A DNA stretch of 6,545 nt from Treponema sp. (lineage in GTDB: Bacteria > Spirochaetota > Spirochaetia > Treponematales > Breznakiellaceae). Location: the NCBI GenBank assembly GCA_031259035.1, contig JAIRLZ010000170.1:1-6545 (forward strand). The letters run 5' to 3'. Both the position numbers and the translations under genes were made by a program. The notes under the pieces were generated by a model. The model worked only from the letters and a program-made list of their open reading frames with translations. It had not been told where the DNA came from and ran no database searches. This document shows, in pieces, positions 1-5,363 of this stretch (within the stretch, counting starts at the first letter, position 1; the number at the start of each line of letters is the position of its first letter).

Positions 1-81
1 CCCCGCCCCCCCCCCCCCCCCCCCCCCCCCCCCGCGCCCCGGCCCGCCCCCCCCCGCCGCGGCCGGGCCGGGGCCGCCCCC
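1..81. other. C/G-only low-complexity tract, probable assembly artefact
   Basis: The first 81 bases contain no A or T. They include an uninterrupted run of 28 C (6-33) and further runs of C. From position 82 onward the sequence has normal mixed composition and clear coding character on the minus strand. Poly-G on the opposite strand is a known artefact of two-colour sequencing at read and contig ends, so this tract is best read as unreliable sequence. The reading frame of the overlapping gene stays open through it only because C/G-only codons cannot spell a stop; the residues it encodes (Gly, Pro, Ala, Arg) should not be trusted. Confidence 0.75.
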
Positions 82-792
82 AGAGCCGTTTGGTTCCGCG
101 CGGCGCAAAATGCGGCGCGCTTTGAGTTCAGCAAGGGCGTCAAGATATGTGCAGCCTACTGTAACAAGCCGCTTTTCCGGCAACCCTCGTTTTTGTTCCA
201 GTATGCGTATGTCTTTTTTCTGGTAATCGCCGGTTAAAAGAACACTGTCGAAATAGTCTATCCCGAAAAGCCGGTAGAAAGTCGCGTCCGTCACCGCGTG
301 GAGAATATGCGCGTAGTGTTTGACGCCGGGCGAGCGTTTAAGCTGGAATACATCAAGCGCCGGCGTCGTCATCAGGCACACATCGGCTTCAAGAAAATTG
401 AGAAACCGGTACGCCGCGTTTCCCTTGCCGATAAACTGCGCGTGAATATGGGAGGATTGAAACGACAATCCCGGATCATCGCCATCCGATGTGTAAAACG
501 CGCTGTCAACGCCCCGCTTGTCCAACGCTTCCAGAATGGGCTTGAACACATTCCAGTATTGCTTTCCCTCGGAATATATAACGAGACGTTCTTTTTTTGC
601 CTGCGCCGCCGCTTTTTCTTTTGAGAGCAAACCGGATTTTAAGGAGATGGCGAGATTTTTCACAAAAAAGAACGCGGTGACCGCAAGCCCTGTGAGCAGG
701 GAAAAGAGCATGCTTCCCGTCCCCGGATCAATGTACGCGGCGGCGGGAAGCGTGAAACATACCATAAAAAAGAAACAATATGCGGCTCTCAT
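1..792 (-). CDS. CDP-glycerol glycerophosphotransferase-like membrane protein, 3'-truncated
   Basis: The frame is open from ATG at 792 to the window edge, giving 264 codons, of which about 237 are credible (the rest lie in the C/G-only tract). Residues 1-19 look like a signal or anchor peptide ending in Ala-Ala-Ala. A YIDPGTGS motif (20-27) and a membrane segment (about 28-47) follow. The soluble part has a Rossmann-like start (RLVIYSEGKQYWNVFKPI, 69-86), the segment TTPALDV (142-148), a YAHILHAV motif with His162 and His165, then FGIDYFDSVLLTG (176-188) and VGCTYLDAL (212-220). This pattern is what I recall for the N-terminal half of the CDP-glycerol/ribitol glycerophosphotransferase family (TagB/TagF type), which transfers polyol-phosphate units in wall or lipid-linked polymer synthesis. 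The C-terminal half, with the nucleotide-binding part, is outside the window. The start overlaps the upstream stop as ATGA and has a GGGAG site, implying translational coupling to the fusion gene. The true substrate is unknown. Confidence 0.75.
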   Translation of the reverse strand, partial: MRAAYCFFFMVCFTLPAAAYIDPGTGSMLFSLLTGLAVTAFFFVKNLAISLKSGLLSKEKAAAQAKKERLVIYSEGKQYWNVFKPILEALDKRGVDSAFYTSDGDDPGLSFQSSHIHAQFIGKGNAAYRFLNFLEADVCLMTTPALDVFQLKRSPGVKHYAHILHAVTDATFYRLFGIDYFDSVLLTGDYQKKDIRILEQKRGLPEKRLVTVGCTYLDALAELKARRILRRAEPNGSGGGPGPAAAGGGGPGRGGGGGGGGGAG

Positions 793-3443
793 TGCGCGTT
801 CTCCCAGCCGCCCCACGAGGAGGCTTTGAAAATGTCTCTGCCTATGAGCGTACGGACGCCGGACAGGTTGAACAGGTACGGACCGTGTTTTGACGGATTG
901 GCGGCGACAGCCCGCGTCACCGCCAGCGGATCGTTTTCTTGAAACGTTCTTGATAACGAGGTTCCCAGATGCGGATTTTTTGGCTCCAGCAAGCCTTGCG
1001 TAACAAGAACAGGCACGTCGGCGTTGGTCATAAAGGTTTCAGAAACGGACAGGGGTCCATGAGCGTTGAAATCTTTCACCATGAGGAGCGGATTAAAATC
1101 CTCCATGCGGGATCCTTCAAACATATCTTTGGCGAACCCGGTTCCGTGGTCGGAAACAATCACGATTCTGGTGTTGTCATATACGCCCATAGCCTGCAAG
1201 CCCGCGAGCCATATGGTTACGGCTTTCATCGCCGCCATGAAGGTGTACATATACGCCGCCGTATCTTCAGACCCAAATTTTTCTATGTCTTCTTCGGTAA
1301 AAGAAGGCGGGCTTGCGGACAACCGCCCGTCCTTGGTGTAAACGCCCGGTTCGTGGGTCGTTTCGTTAAAAAACATGCTGAACGTGTCGGCGCCGTTGTC
1401 CACAGTACACATAGAATTCAAGTAATACAAGGACGAATATTCGGTCAATCCGAGGCCAAAAGCGTTGGTGGTGCTATCCCGCCACCACATTCCCTTGTAA
1501 TGGATGCCGTAACGAAGCGCCGGAATGCTGACGCGGAACAGCGCGTAGCGAAACAGGACGTCAAAGTCGAAACTTTCAAGGAAATTTTCCGTTTTCAGAT
1601 GAAACTCTTCTATATATTGTTTATTAAACCTGCCGTCAAGATTCTGCACCGTCACATTCGGGATGTCTTTGAACACGGCCGGGTCCGAAACAAAACGCAT
1701 ATTGGTCAAGGACGGATCTGTTATTGAGATGCGGCCGCCCGCTTCGCCAAACAACTTTGGCAGGACCGTGAGCGCCTCGTTGGCTTTGCTGGATAAAAGC
1801 TCGCTCGCCCGCGCGTTTATTTTCTGCGGCGTGTAGTCATAGCCGCCGTATATGGGGAGCAATCCGGTTACCGTACAATTGCCAAAAGAAAGCGTATTGG
1901 GATACCAGGTGAAACCGTCATAGAGTTCCCGCAGTTCGGGCGCCTCGTCCAGCGCTAGGTTCATGGCGACGCCTAAAGCGCGGTCAAGGAACATGATGAA
2001 GGTGTTGGCGCCGGTTTTGGTAAAAGGGAATACGGCGTCCGTACGTACATTATATTCCCGCGCGGTTTGCCGCATCTCTTTCAGTTCCGCGCCCAGCGTG
2101 AACATCGTTATAATACTCATCGCGGTTATCGCAATGGCGACGGCGTTATAAACGCCCGCCAGTATTTTCTGTTGTCTGGCAAGAAAAAAGACAATGGGAA
2201 CAATAACCGCGACGGCTAAGGCGGCGGCGTTCATCCACAGCGGAAACGCCCGGCTTATAAGTTCCGGCTGTTCGATTTTGAAGGAGGCCGTCATAACGCC
2301 ATAGGACGCGCTCAAGGCAAACACACAAACCAACGATAAAAGCGTGGTTATCGCGGCGCCCACGGCGAGAATTTTTCGTATACCGGCGTTCGCAAACGCC
2401 CATACGACGCCCGGAACAAGCAGGCACACGACAAAACTTTGCAGGAAGGTTCTTAGGATATAGTGAATCGGATCCGCAAAGTCAGACGCCTCTGACGCCA
2501 TGACCTGCGCGGGAATAAGCAGTCCCATGAGCAAAAGAAGCGCCGCGCACGATGAGAAAAAAAGGAGGCGGGCGTCTCTTTCCGCCGTCTGCAGCCGCCG
2601 CGCCATCTTCACGACCCATCTCCATACGAAAGGAAGGGCTATGAGTCCTGCGCCAAGCCCCGCTATCATAAACGTGTAACGGTCGAGGTTGAACCATCTC
2701 CCTAACGCGCCGGCGGCAAGAACAAGTCCGGCGATGGCAGCGATTGCCTGAAGCGCCATTGACGGACGTTTTAATGTCGCGGACGCCAGATTTTTTCCCA
2801 AAGAAAAGACATTGTTGCACGTCCAATACAACACGAGACCAGAAGGCGAATTATAGAGCAGCGCGAGAAAAATAATCGCCATGCCGTAAAGCTGCGCTTT
2901 TTCACGGGTTCCCATGTCTTTCGCATACACCATCGCGGACAGCAGATTTATAACGGTCATCAACAGCGGCATGACATTAATAGAGAAGCCATGTATGACA
3001 AGCAAATGATCCGCTTCGCCCAGATTCCGCAAGAAATAAAATGATTTTCCCGCCAAACTCGGCGTATGCGATAAAAACCAATACGCCGCAAGAAAAAATG
3101 GAATTTGCAGCAACAAGCCTACGCTTGAACGCAGGGCGGAGAGAGGAGAGTAACGCATTTGCCGGTAATACGTGTTGATAATCATCTGGCGCTCATCGCC
3201 TTTGAACACGGAGCGTATATCGCCGAGTTTGCGCTTCATGCGCTTTTGCATAAGACGCTCCTCATGCTGCCACCGATCCGCGACCGTGTAAATTGGAAGC
3301 AGGAGGGTGTTTACACAAACGCTCACCGCGACAACGGCAAGACCGGGGTTGTCAAGTATTTTTCTGAAAAGAACAAAAAGGAATTCAATCAACGCTCTGG
3401 GGAACCAGATGACCAGCGTATACAGTATATCGGTAAAATTCAT
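789..3443 (-). CDS. YidC/Oxa1-like membrane domain fused to LtaS-like sulfatase-fold domain
   Basis: This 884-residue protein has three parts. Residues 1-225 match the YidC/Oxa1 core: helices at about 8-27 and 34-53, a basic hydrophilic hairpin (57-100) and helices at about 107-124, 152-173 and 184-213, with the signature LLQIPFFLAAYWFL. Residues 229-452 carry about seven more hydrophobic helices. Residues 475-884 are a sulfatase/phosphoglycerol-transferase fold. Asp487 sits at the first metal position. A threonine nucleophile is likely in NCTVTG (Thr524 or Thr526), followed by YGGYDYTP. An HYKGMWWR segment (648-655) resembles the His/Trp/Arg substrate pocket of LtaS. The metal-binding DHG is at 765-767. 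The catalytic domain is probably outside the cytoplasmic membrane. Asn45 replaces the conserved YidC arginine. I recall similar fusions in gut Firmicutes, so the architecture is not unique, but the function is unproven; phosphoglycerol transfer is inferred. The gene lies 24 nt downstream of the HD-GYP gene; its RBS (AAGAGA) is modest. Confidence 0.85.
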   Translation of the reverse strand: MNFTDILYTLVIWFPRALIEFLFVLFRKILDNPGLAVVAVSVCVNTLLLPIYTVADRWQHEERLMQKRMKRKLGDIRSVFKGDERQMIINTYYRQMRYSPLSALRSSVGLLLQIPFFLAAYWFLSHTPSLAGKSFYFLRNLGEADHLLVIHGFSINVMPLLMTVINLLSAMVYAKDMGTREKAQLYGMAIIFLALLYNSPSGLVLYWTCNNVFSLGKNLASATLKRPSMALQAIAAIAGLVLAAGALGRWFNLDRYTFMIAGLGAGLIALPFVWRWVVKMARRLQTAERDARLLFFSSCAALLLLMGLLIPAQVMASEASDFADPIHYILRTFLQSFVVCLLVPGVVWAFANAGIRKILAVGAAITTLLSLVCVFALSASYGVMTASFKIEQPELISRAFPLWMNAAALAVAVIVPIVFFLARQQKILAGVYNAVAIAITAMSIITMFTLGAELKEMRQTAREYNVRTDAVFPFTKTGANTFIMFLDRALGVAMNLALDEAPELRELYDGFTWYPNTLSFGNCTVTGLLPIYGGYDYTPQKINARASELLSSKANEALTVLPKLFGEAGGRISITDPSLTNMRFVSDPAVFKDIPNVTVQNLDGRFNKQYIEEFHLKTENFLESFDFDVLFRYALFRVSIPALRYGIHYKGMWWRDSTTNAFGLGLTEYSSLYYLNSMCTVDNGADTFSMFFNETTHEPGVYTKDGRLSASPPSFTEEDIEKFGSEDTAAYMYTFMAAMKAVTIWLAGLQAMGVYDNTRIVIVSDHGTGFAKDMFEGSRMEDFNPLLMVKDFNAHGPLSVSETFMTNADVPVLVTQGLLEPKNPHLGTSLSRTFQENDPLAVTRAVAANPSKHGPYLFNLSGVRTLIGRDIFKASSWGGWENAQ
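801..805 (-). promoter_or_regulatory. Ribosome binding site for the glycerophosphotransferase-like gene
   Basis: GGGAG lies 8 bases upstream of the ATG at 792-790, inside the last codons of the YidC/sulfatase fusion gene. Together with the ATGA stop/start overlap (789-792) it fixes this start and suggests that the two products are made in a coupled way. Confidence 0.6.
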
Positions 3444-3467
3444 GGTGTCTCTTATACTAACGACGAG

Positions 3468-4532
3468 CTATTTATATGCTTCCGAAATAGCTATAAATTC
3501 GTCTTGAATGTCAACCAGCACTTTGGTGAGTATGGGATCGAACTGAGCGCCGCTCCCATCAATAATGATTTTGATCGCGTCCTCATAGGAAAAGGCCGCT
3601 TTGTACACGCGGGCGCACACCAACGCATCGTACACATCGGCGACCGAGGCGATGCGCGCCGCAAGCGGTATGTCGTAGCCGGCGATTCCACGCGGGTACC
3701 CCTTGCCGTCGAAACGCTCGTGATGGCAATAGGCGATGTCGCGGCAGTGTTGCAGATATACGCCTTCATGGTTTTTAAGCATAGATTCGACTATCTTTTT
3801 TCCAAGCGTCGTATGGGTCTTCATAATTTCAAATTCATCGGGATCGAGCTTTCCGGGCTTCAACAGTATCTTGTCCGGTATGCCGATTTTTCCCACATCG
3901 TGAAGGGCGACGGACTTTATGATGATGTCAGGATCAAGTATTTTAAGCTGATAGGCGTATTCCACATACTTCGACGATCTGCTCATAAGCTGATCGATAA
4001 GCGACTCGGAATAAAGCTGCACGCGCTTGACATGGCTGCCTGATTCAAGATTGCGGTACTCAATGATGTTCGCCATCGCCTGGAGCATGACATCCATCGA
4101 TTCCATGATCTCGGCGGTTTTTTCCTCCACCAATTCCTCAAGATGATCGCTGTAGTTTTTAAGCTCTATCTGGTTCTTAACCCGCAGCCTCACGACATCG
4201 GGATTCGGCGGCTTGGAAATATAGTCAACCGCGCCCGCGGCAAGAGCCCTGCTTTCCTCCTTGTCCGCCGTGATAAAAATAACTGGAATACGTTTAAGCG
4301 AATCATCCGCCTTAATGTTTTTAAGCGTCTCAAAACCGCCCATTTTGCGCATCTGCACATCAAGCAGAACGACTTTTGGGAGAACCTTGCTATGCCATAA
4401 TATGTCGAGCGCCTCTGTTCCGTCGTTCGCCGTGATAACCGTGTACTCATCTTCGAGTATGCCTTCGAGCAGCATCACGTTGATTTCTTCATCATCAACG
4501 ACCAAGACGGAAGGTCTTGTTGCATTATCCAT
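3468..4532 (-). CDS. Response regulator with HD-GYP cyclic-di-GMP phosphodiesterase domain
   Basis: A 354-residue cytoplasmic two-domain protein. Residues 7-125 form a receiver domain with acidic residues Asp13 and Asp14, phospho-acceptor Asp58 (LLDVQM), Thr88 and Lys107 (SKP). A helical linker (about 126-150, Glu-rich, probably coiled coil) leads to an HD-GYP domain (about 150-345). All the expected HD-GYP signatures are present: GSH (165-167), HDVGKIGIPD with the His211-Asp212 pair, THTTLG with His240, CHHERFDGKGYP with His270, His271 and the GYP tripeptide at 278-280, and VADVYDAL with Asp299. Intact motifs predict an active phosphodiesterase that linearises c-di-GMP and is controlled by phosphorylation of Asp58 (RpfG-type layout). 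No DNA-binding domain is present. The gene starts inside the end of the Hpt gene (8-nt overlap) with little SD sequence, so its translation is probably coupled. No cognate sensor kinase is in the window. Confidence 0.93.
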   Translation of the reverse strand: MDNATRPSVLVVDDEEINVMLLEGILEDEYTVITANDGTEALDILWHSKVLPKVVLLDVQMRKMGGFETLKNIKADDSLKRIPVIFITADKEESRALAAGAVDYISKPPNPDVVRLRVKNQIELKNYSDHLEELVEEKTAEIMESMDVMLQAMANIIEYRNLESGSHVKRVQLYSESLIDQLMSRSSKYVEYAYQLKILDPDIIIKSVALHDVGKIGIPDKILLKPGKLDPDEFEIMKTHTTLGKKIVESMLKNHEGVYLQHCRDIAYCHHERFDGKGYPRGIAGYDIPLAARIASVADVYDALVCARVYKAAFSYEDAIKIIIDGSGAQFDPILTKVLVDIQDEFIAISEAYK

Positions 4533-4863
4533 GAGCGGCTAAAATCTCATCAATGGCTTTTTGCGTTTCATTAAAACAAGCGGTTATACCGGCGACAGTT
4601 CCCGCGTCAATCACGTGATCCTTTAACTGCGCGTCAAGCGCCGTGGCTTTTTCATAGAGCGCGGCAAGGGATAGGTTGCCGCTTAAGCCTTTGAGCGTAT
4701 GAGCGCACGTCTCGGCTTTTTCGTAATTTTTTTCCTCAATGAAATGCAGCAATTCGGTGAGATTTGTTTCATTTTTGAATTTAGTGAGCAATTTCACATA
4801 CAACTTTTTGTTGTTCATCACCCGCTTCAAGCCTTCTTCCTGATTAACATAGACAGCAGCCAT
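4525..4863 (-). CDS. Hpt-domain histidine phosphotransfer protein
   Basis: A 112-residue stand-alone Hpt protein with no membrane segment. The signature AHTLKGLSGNL places the phosphorylatable His at residue 55, with the usual Lys58-Gly59 behind it, inside an all-helical sequence of typical Hpt length. Such proteins shuttle phosphate between a hybrid sensor kinase and a response regulator; the likely partner is the receiver domain of the HD-GYP protein encoded next, whose start overlaps this gene by 8 nt. ATG at 4863 is chosen because GGAGGG lies just upstream. A TTG four codons earlier (4875) is in frame but would place the start codon on top of that ribosome binding site. This is the first gene of the leftward operon, behind a long leader with hairpins. 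The kinase that feeds it must lie elsewhere. Confidence 0.9.
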   Translation of the reverse strand: MAAVYVNQEEGLKRVMNNKKLYVKLLTKFKNETNLTELLHFIEEKNYEKAETCAHTLKGLSGNLSLAALYEKATALDAQLKDHVIDAGTVAGITACFNETQKAIDEILAAHG

Positions 4864-4867
4864 ATTT

Positions 4868-4873
4868 CCCTCC
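4868..4873 (-). promoter_or_regulatory. Strong ribosome binding site of the Hpt gene
   Basis: GGAGGG with a 4-base gap (AAAT) before ATG at 4863-4861. It is the clearest Shine-Dalgarno sequence in the window and settles the Hpt start against the upstream in-frame TTG. Confidence 0.75.
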
Positions 4874-4910
4874 AAGTGCGTGAATATGCTATTTTCTACA
4901 TGGGGGATTC

Positions 4911-4967
4911 TTTTTCAAAATGCGCCGCCGTCCGGATGCGCCGCCAAGCGCGGCGGATTTTGAGAAA
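4911..4967. repeat. Imperfect GC-rich palindrome upstream of the Hpt gene
   Basis: TTTTTCAAAAT (4911-4921) pairs, with one wobble, with ATTTTGAGAAA (4957-4967). Inside, CGCCGC (4939-4944) pairs with GCGGCG (4950-4955) around a 5-base loop. The octamer GCGCCGCC also occurs twice directly (4922-4929 and 4938-4945), so the inner stem can form in two registers. The element lies about 50 bases before the Hpt start. It could be leader structure or a dispersed palindrome. Confidence 0.45.
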
Positions 4968-4979
4968 CCCTATATCAAT

Positions 4980-5029
4980 AGAGGCTGTTCCAAAACGCGC
5001 CTTATGGCGTCAGTTTTGGAACAGCTTCT
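4980..5029. repeat. Hairpin repeat 1 with TGTTCCAAAAC core
   Basis: AGAGGCTGTTCCAAAAC (4980-4996) pairs with GTTTTGGAACAGCTTCT (5013-5029): 17 pairs including one G-U. An inner stem CGCC/GGCG (4998-5001 with 5006-5009) closes on a TTAT loop. The same 11-base core occurs in hairpin repeat 2, about 115 bases away. No T-tract follows on either strand, so it is not a typical intrinsic terminator. It resembles a dispersed palindromic intergenic element. Confidence 0.8.
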
Positions 5030-5035
5030 TACCCC

Positions 5036-5094
5036 TGGAGAAAATTGAATAAGCCGCACATGCCAAACTCATAAAAAATTGGCAATTTTCTCCA
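5036..5094. repeat. 12-bp inverted repeat between the two hairpins
   Basis: TGGAGAAAATTG (5036-5047) is the perfect reverse complement of CAATTTTCTCCA (5083-5094), with a 35-base loop. A smaller pair TGCCAA (5061-5066) and TTGGCA (5079-5084) lies inside and overlaps it. With the flanking hairpins it gives the region 4980-5145 a nested, nearly symmetric organisation. Confidence 0.75.
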
Positions 5095-5096
5095 AA

Positions 5097-5145
5097 AGCC
5101 TGTTCCAAAACCAACCCAAACGCGGTTCGCGTTTTGGAACAGGTT
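5097..5145. repeat. Hairpin repeat 2 with TGTTCCAAAAC core
   Basis: AGCCTGTTCCAAAAC (5097-5111) pairs with GTTTTGGAACAGGTT (5131-5145): 15 pairs including one G-U. The loop sequence differs from that of hairpin 1. A competing stem AAACGCG/CGCGTTT (5118-5124 with 5128-5134) has a 3-base loop. The shared stem and divergent loop suggest two copies of one palindromic repeat family. Confidence 0.8.
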
Positions 5146-5153
5146 CAATATTA

Positions 5154-5182
5154 ATAATAACATATAGCCTAAAATTTTACAA
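5154..5182 (-). promoter_or_regulatory. Second, weaker leftward promoter candidate
   Basis: On the minus strand TTGTAA (5182-5177), a 17-base spacer and TATTAT (5159-5154) fit a sigma-70 promoter with four and five matches to consensus. Transcription would begin at about 5147, almost exactly at the base of hairpin repeat 2. The surrounding DNA is AT-rich, so chance resemblance is possible. Confidence 0.35.
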
Positions 5183-5226
5183 GAGCGTTTTGCCGCGGTC
5201 AGTGGCGCGGCCAATAGCGCAAAGTT

Positions 5227-5255
5227 TTTACAATGATAGTAAAGAAGTATAGTAT
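5227..5255 (+). promoter_or_regulatory. Rightward promoter candidate for the J-domain gene
   Basis: TTTACA (5227-5232) is followed at 17 bases by TAGTAT (5250-5255), or at 15 bases by TATAGT (5248-5253). Transcription would start near 5262 and leave a leader of about 100 bases before ATG 5364. That leader contains a short hairpin CGCGA/TCGCG (5302-5306 with 5313-5317) and a run of seven T (5332-5338). The -10 region overlaps that of the leftward promoter, so the two may exclude each other. Confidence 0.4.
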
Positions 5256-5274
5256 ACCGCCAATAATTTGTCAA
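5246..5274 (-). promoter_or_regulatory. Strong sigma-70-type promoter of the leftward operon
   Basis: On the minus strand a perfect TTGACA (5274-5269) is separated by exactly 17 bases from TATACT (5251-5246). A second TATAC-like element (5257-5252) directly abuts it. This is the best promoter match I found by eye in the window. It would drive the Hpt, HD-GYP, YidC/sulfatase and glycerophosphotransferase genes, with transcription starting near 5239. Confidence 0.65.
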
Positions 5275-5363
5275 TGAAATTCCATCTTGAAACGCAAAGT
5301 GCGCGAAGCGTCTCGCGGCGGGATGTGTTGATTTTTTTCCCGCTCTGTAATAGAGTACAACGT

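Larger units (their letters stand above)
4864..5239 (-). promoter_or_regulatory. Long structured 5' leader of the leftward operon
   Basis: If transcription starts about 7 bases past the -10 box of the strong leftward promoter, the leader before the Hpt gene is about 375 nt and has no convincing gene. It holds a small GC-rich hairpin (GCCGCG 5192-5197 with CGCGGC 5206-5211), the two TGTTCCAAAAC hairpins, the 12-bp inverted repeat between them, and an imperfect palindrome nearer the gene. I looked for a c-di-GMP (GEMM) riboswitch core, expected given the HD-GYP gene, and did not recognise one. None of the hairpins is followed by a clear run of U on the minus strand, so simple termination is not evident. 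Whether the leader regulates is inference. Confidence 0.4.

Noticed and set aside
969..1727. Open frame of 252 codons on the plus strand
   Set aside because: Antisense to the catalytic domain of the fusion gene, low-complexity basic composition, no domain signature.
3159..4043. Open frame of 294 codons on the plus strand
   Set aside because: It runs antisense across the junction of the YidC/sulfatase and HD-GYP genes, has no recognisable motif, and its length follows from the codon bias of the true genes.
4864..4875. TTG start for the Hpt gene at 4875
   Set aside because: It would overlap the GGAGGG site that serves ATG 4863; the four extra residues are simply a translation of that site.
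4980..5145. Intrinsic terminators at the two hairpins
   Set aside because: The stems are long, but neither is followed by a run of T on either strand, and no gene ends next to them.
4864..5239. c-di-GMP (GEMM) riboswitch in the leader
   Set aside because: Looked for because an HD-GYP gene lies downstream, but the conserved core sequences and the tetraloop-receptor arrangement were not seen. A covariance-model search would be decisive.
5029..5274. Possible 81-codon gene on the minus strand in the leader
   Set aside because: It would need a TTG start that is itself the -35 box of the strong promoter, and it reads straight through the hairpin repeats; no ribosome binding site or family resemblance.
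5268..5363. N-terminal extension of the J-domain protein from ATG 5268
   Set aside because: The 32 extra residues look non-coding, the start lies only about 6 bases past the proposed transcription start, and the Met at 5364 begins a typical protein N-terminus.
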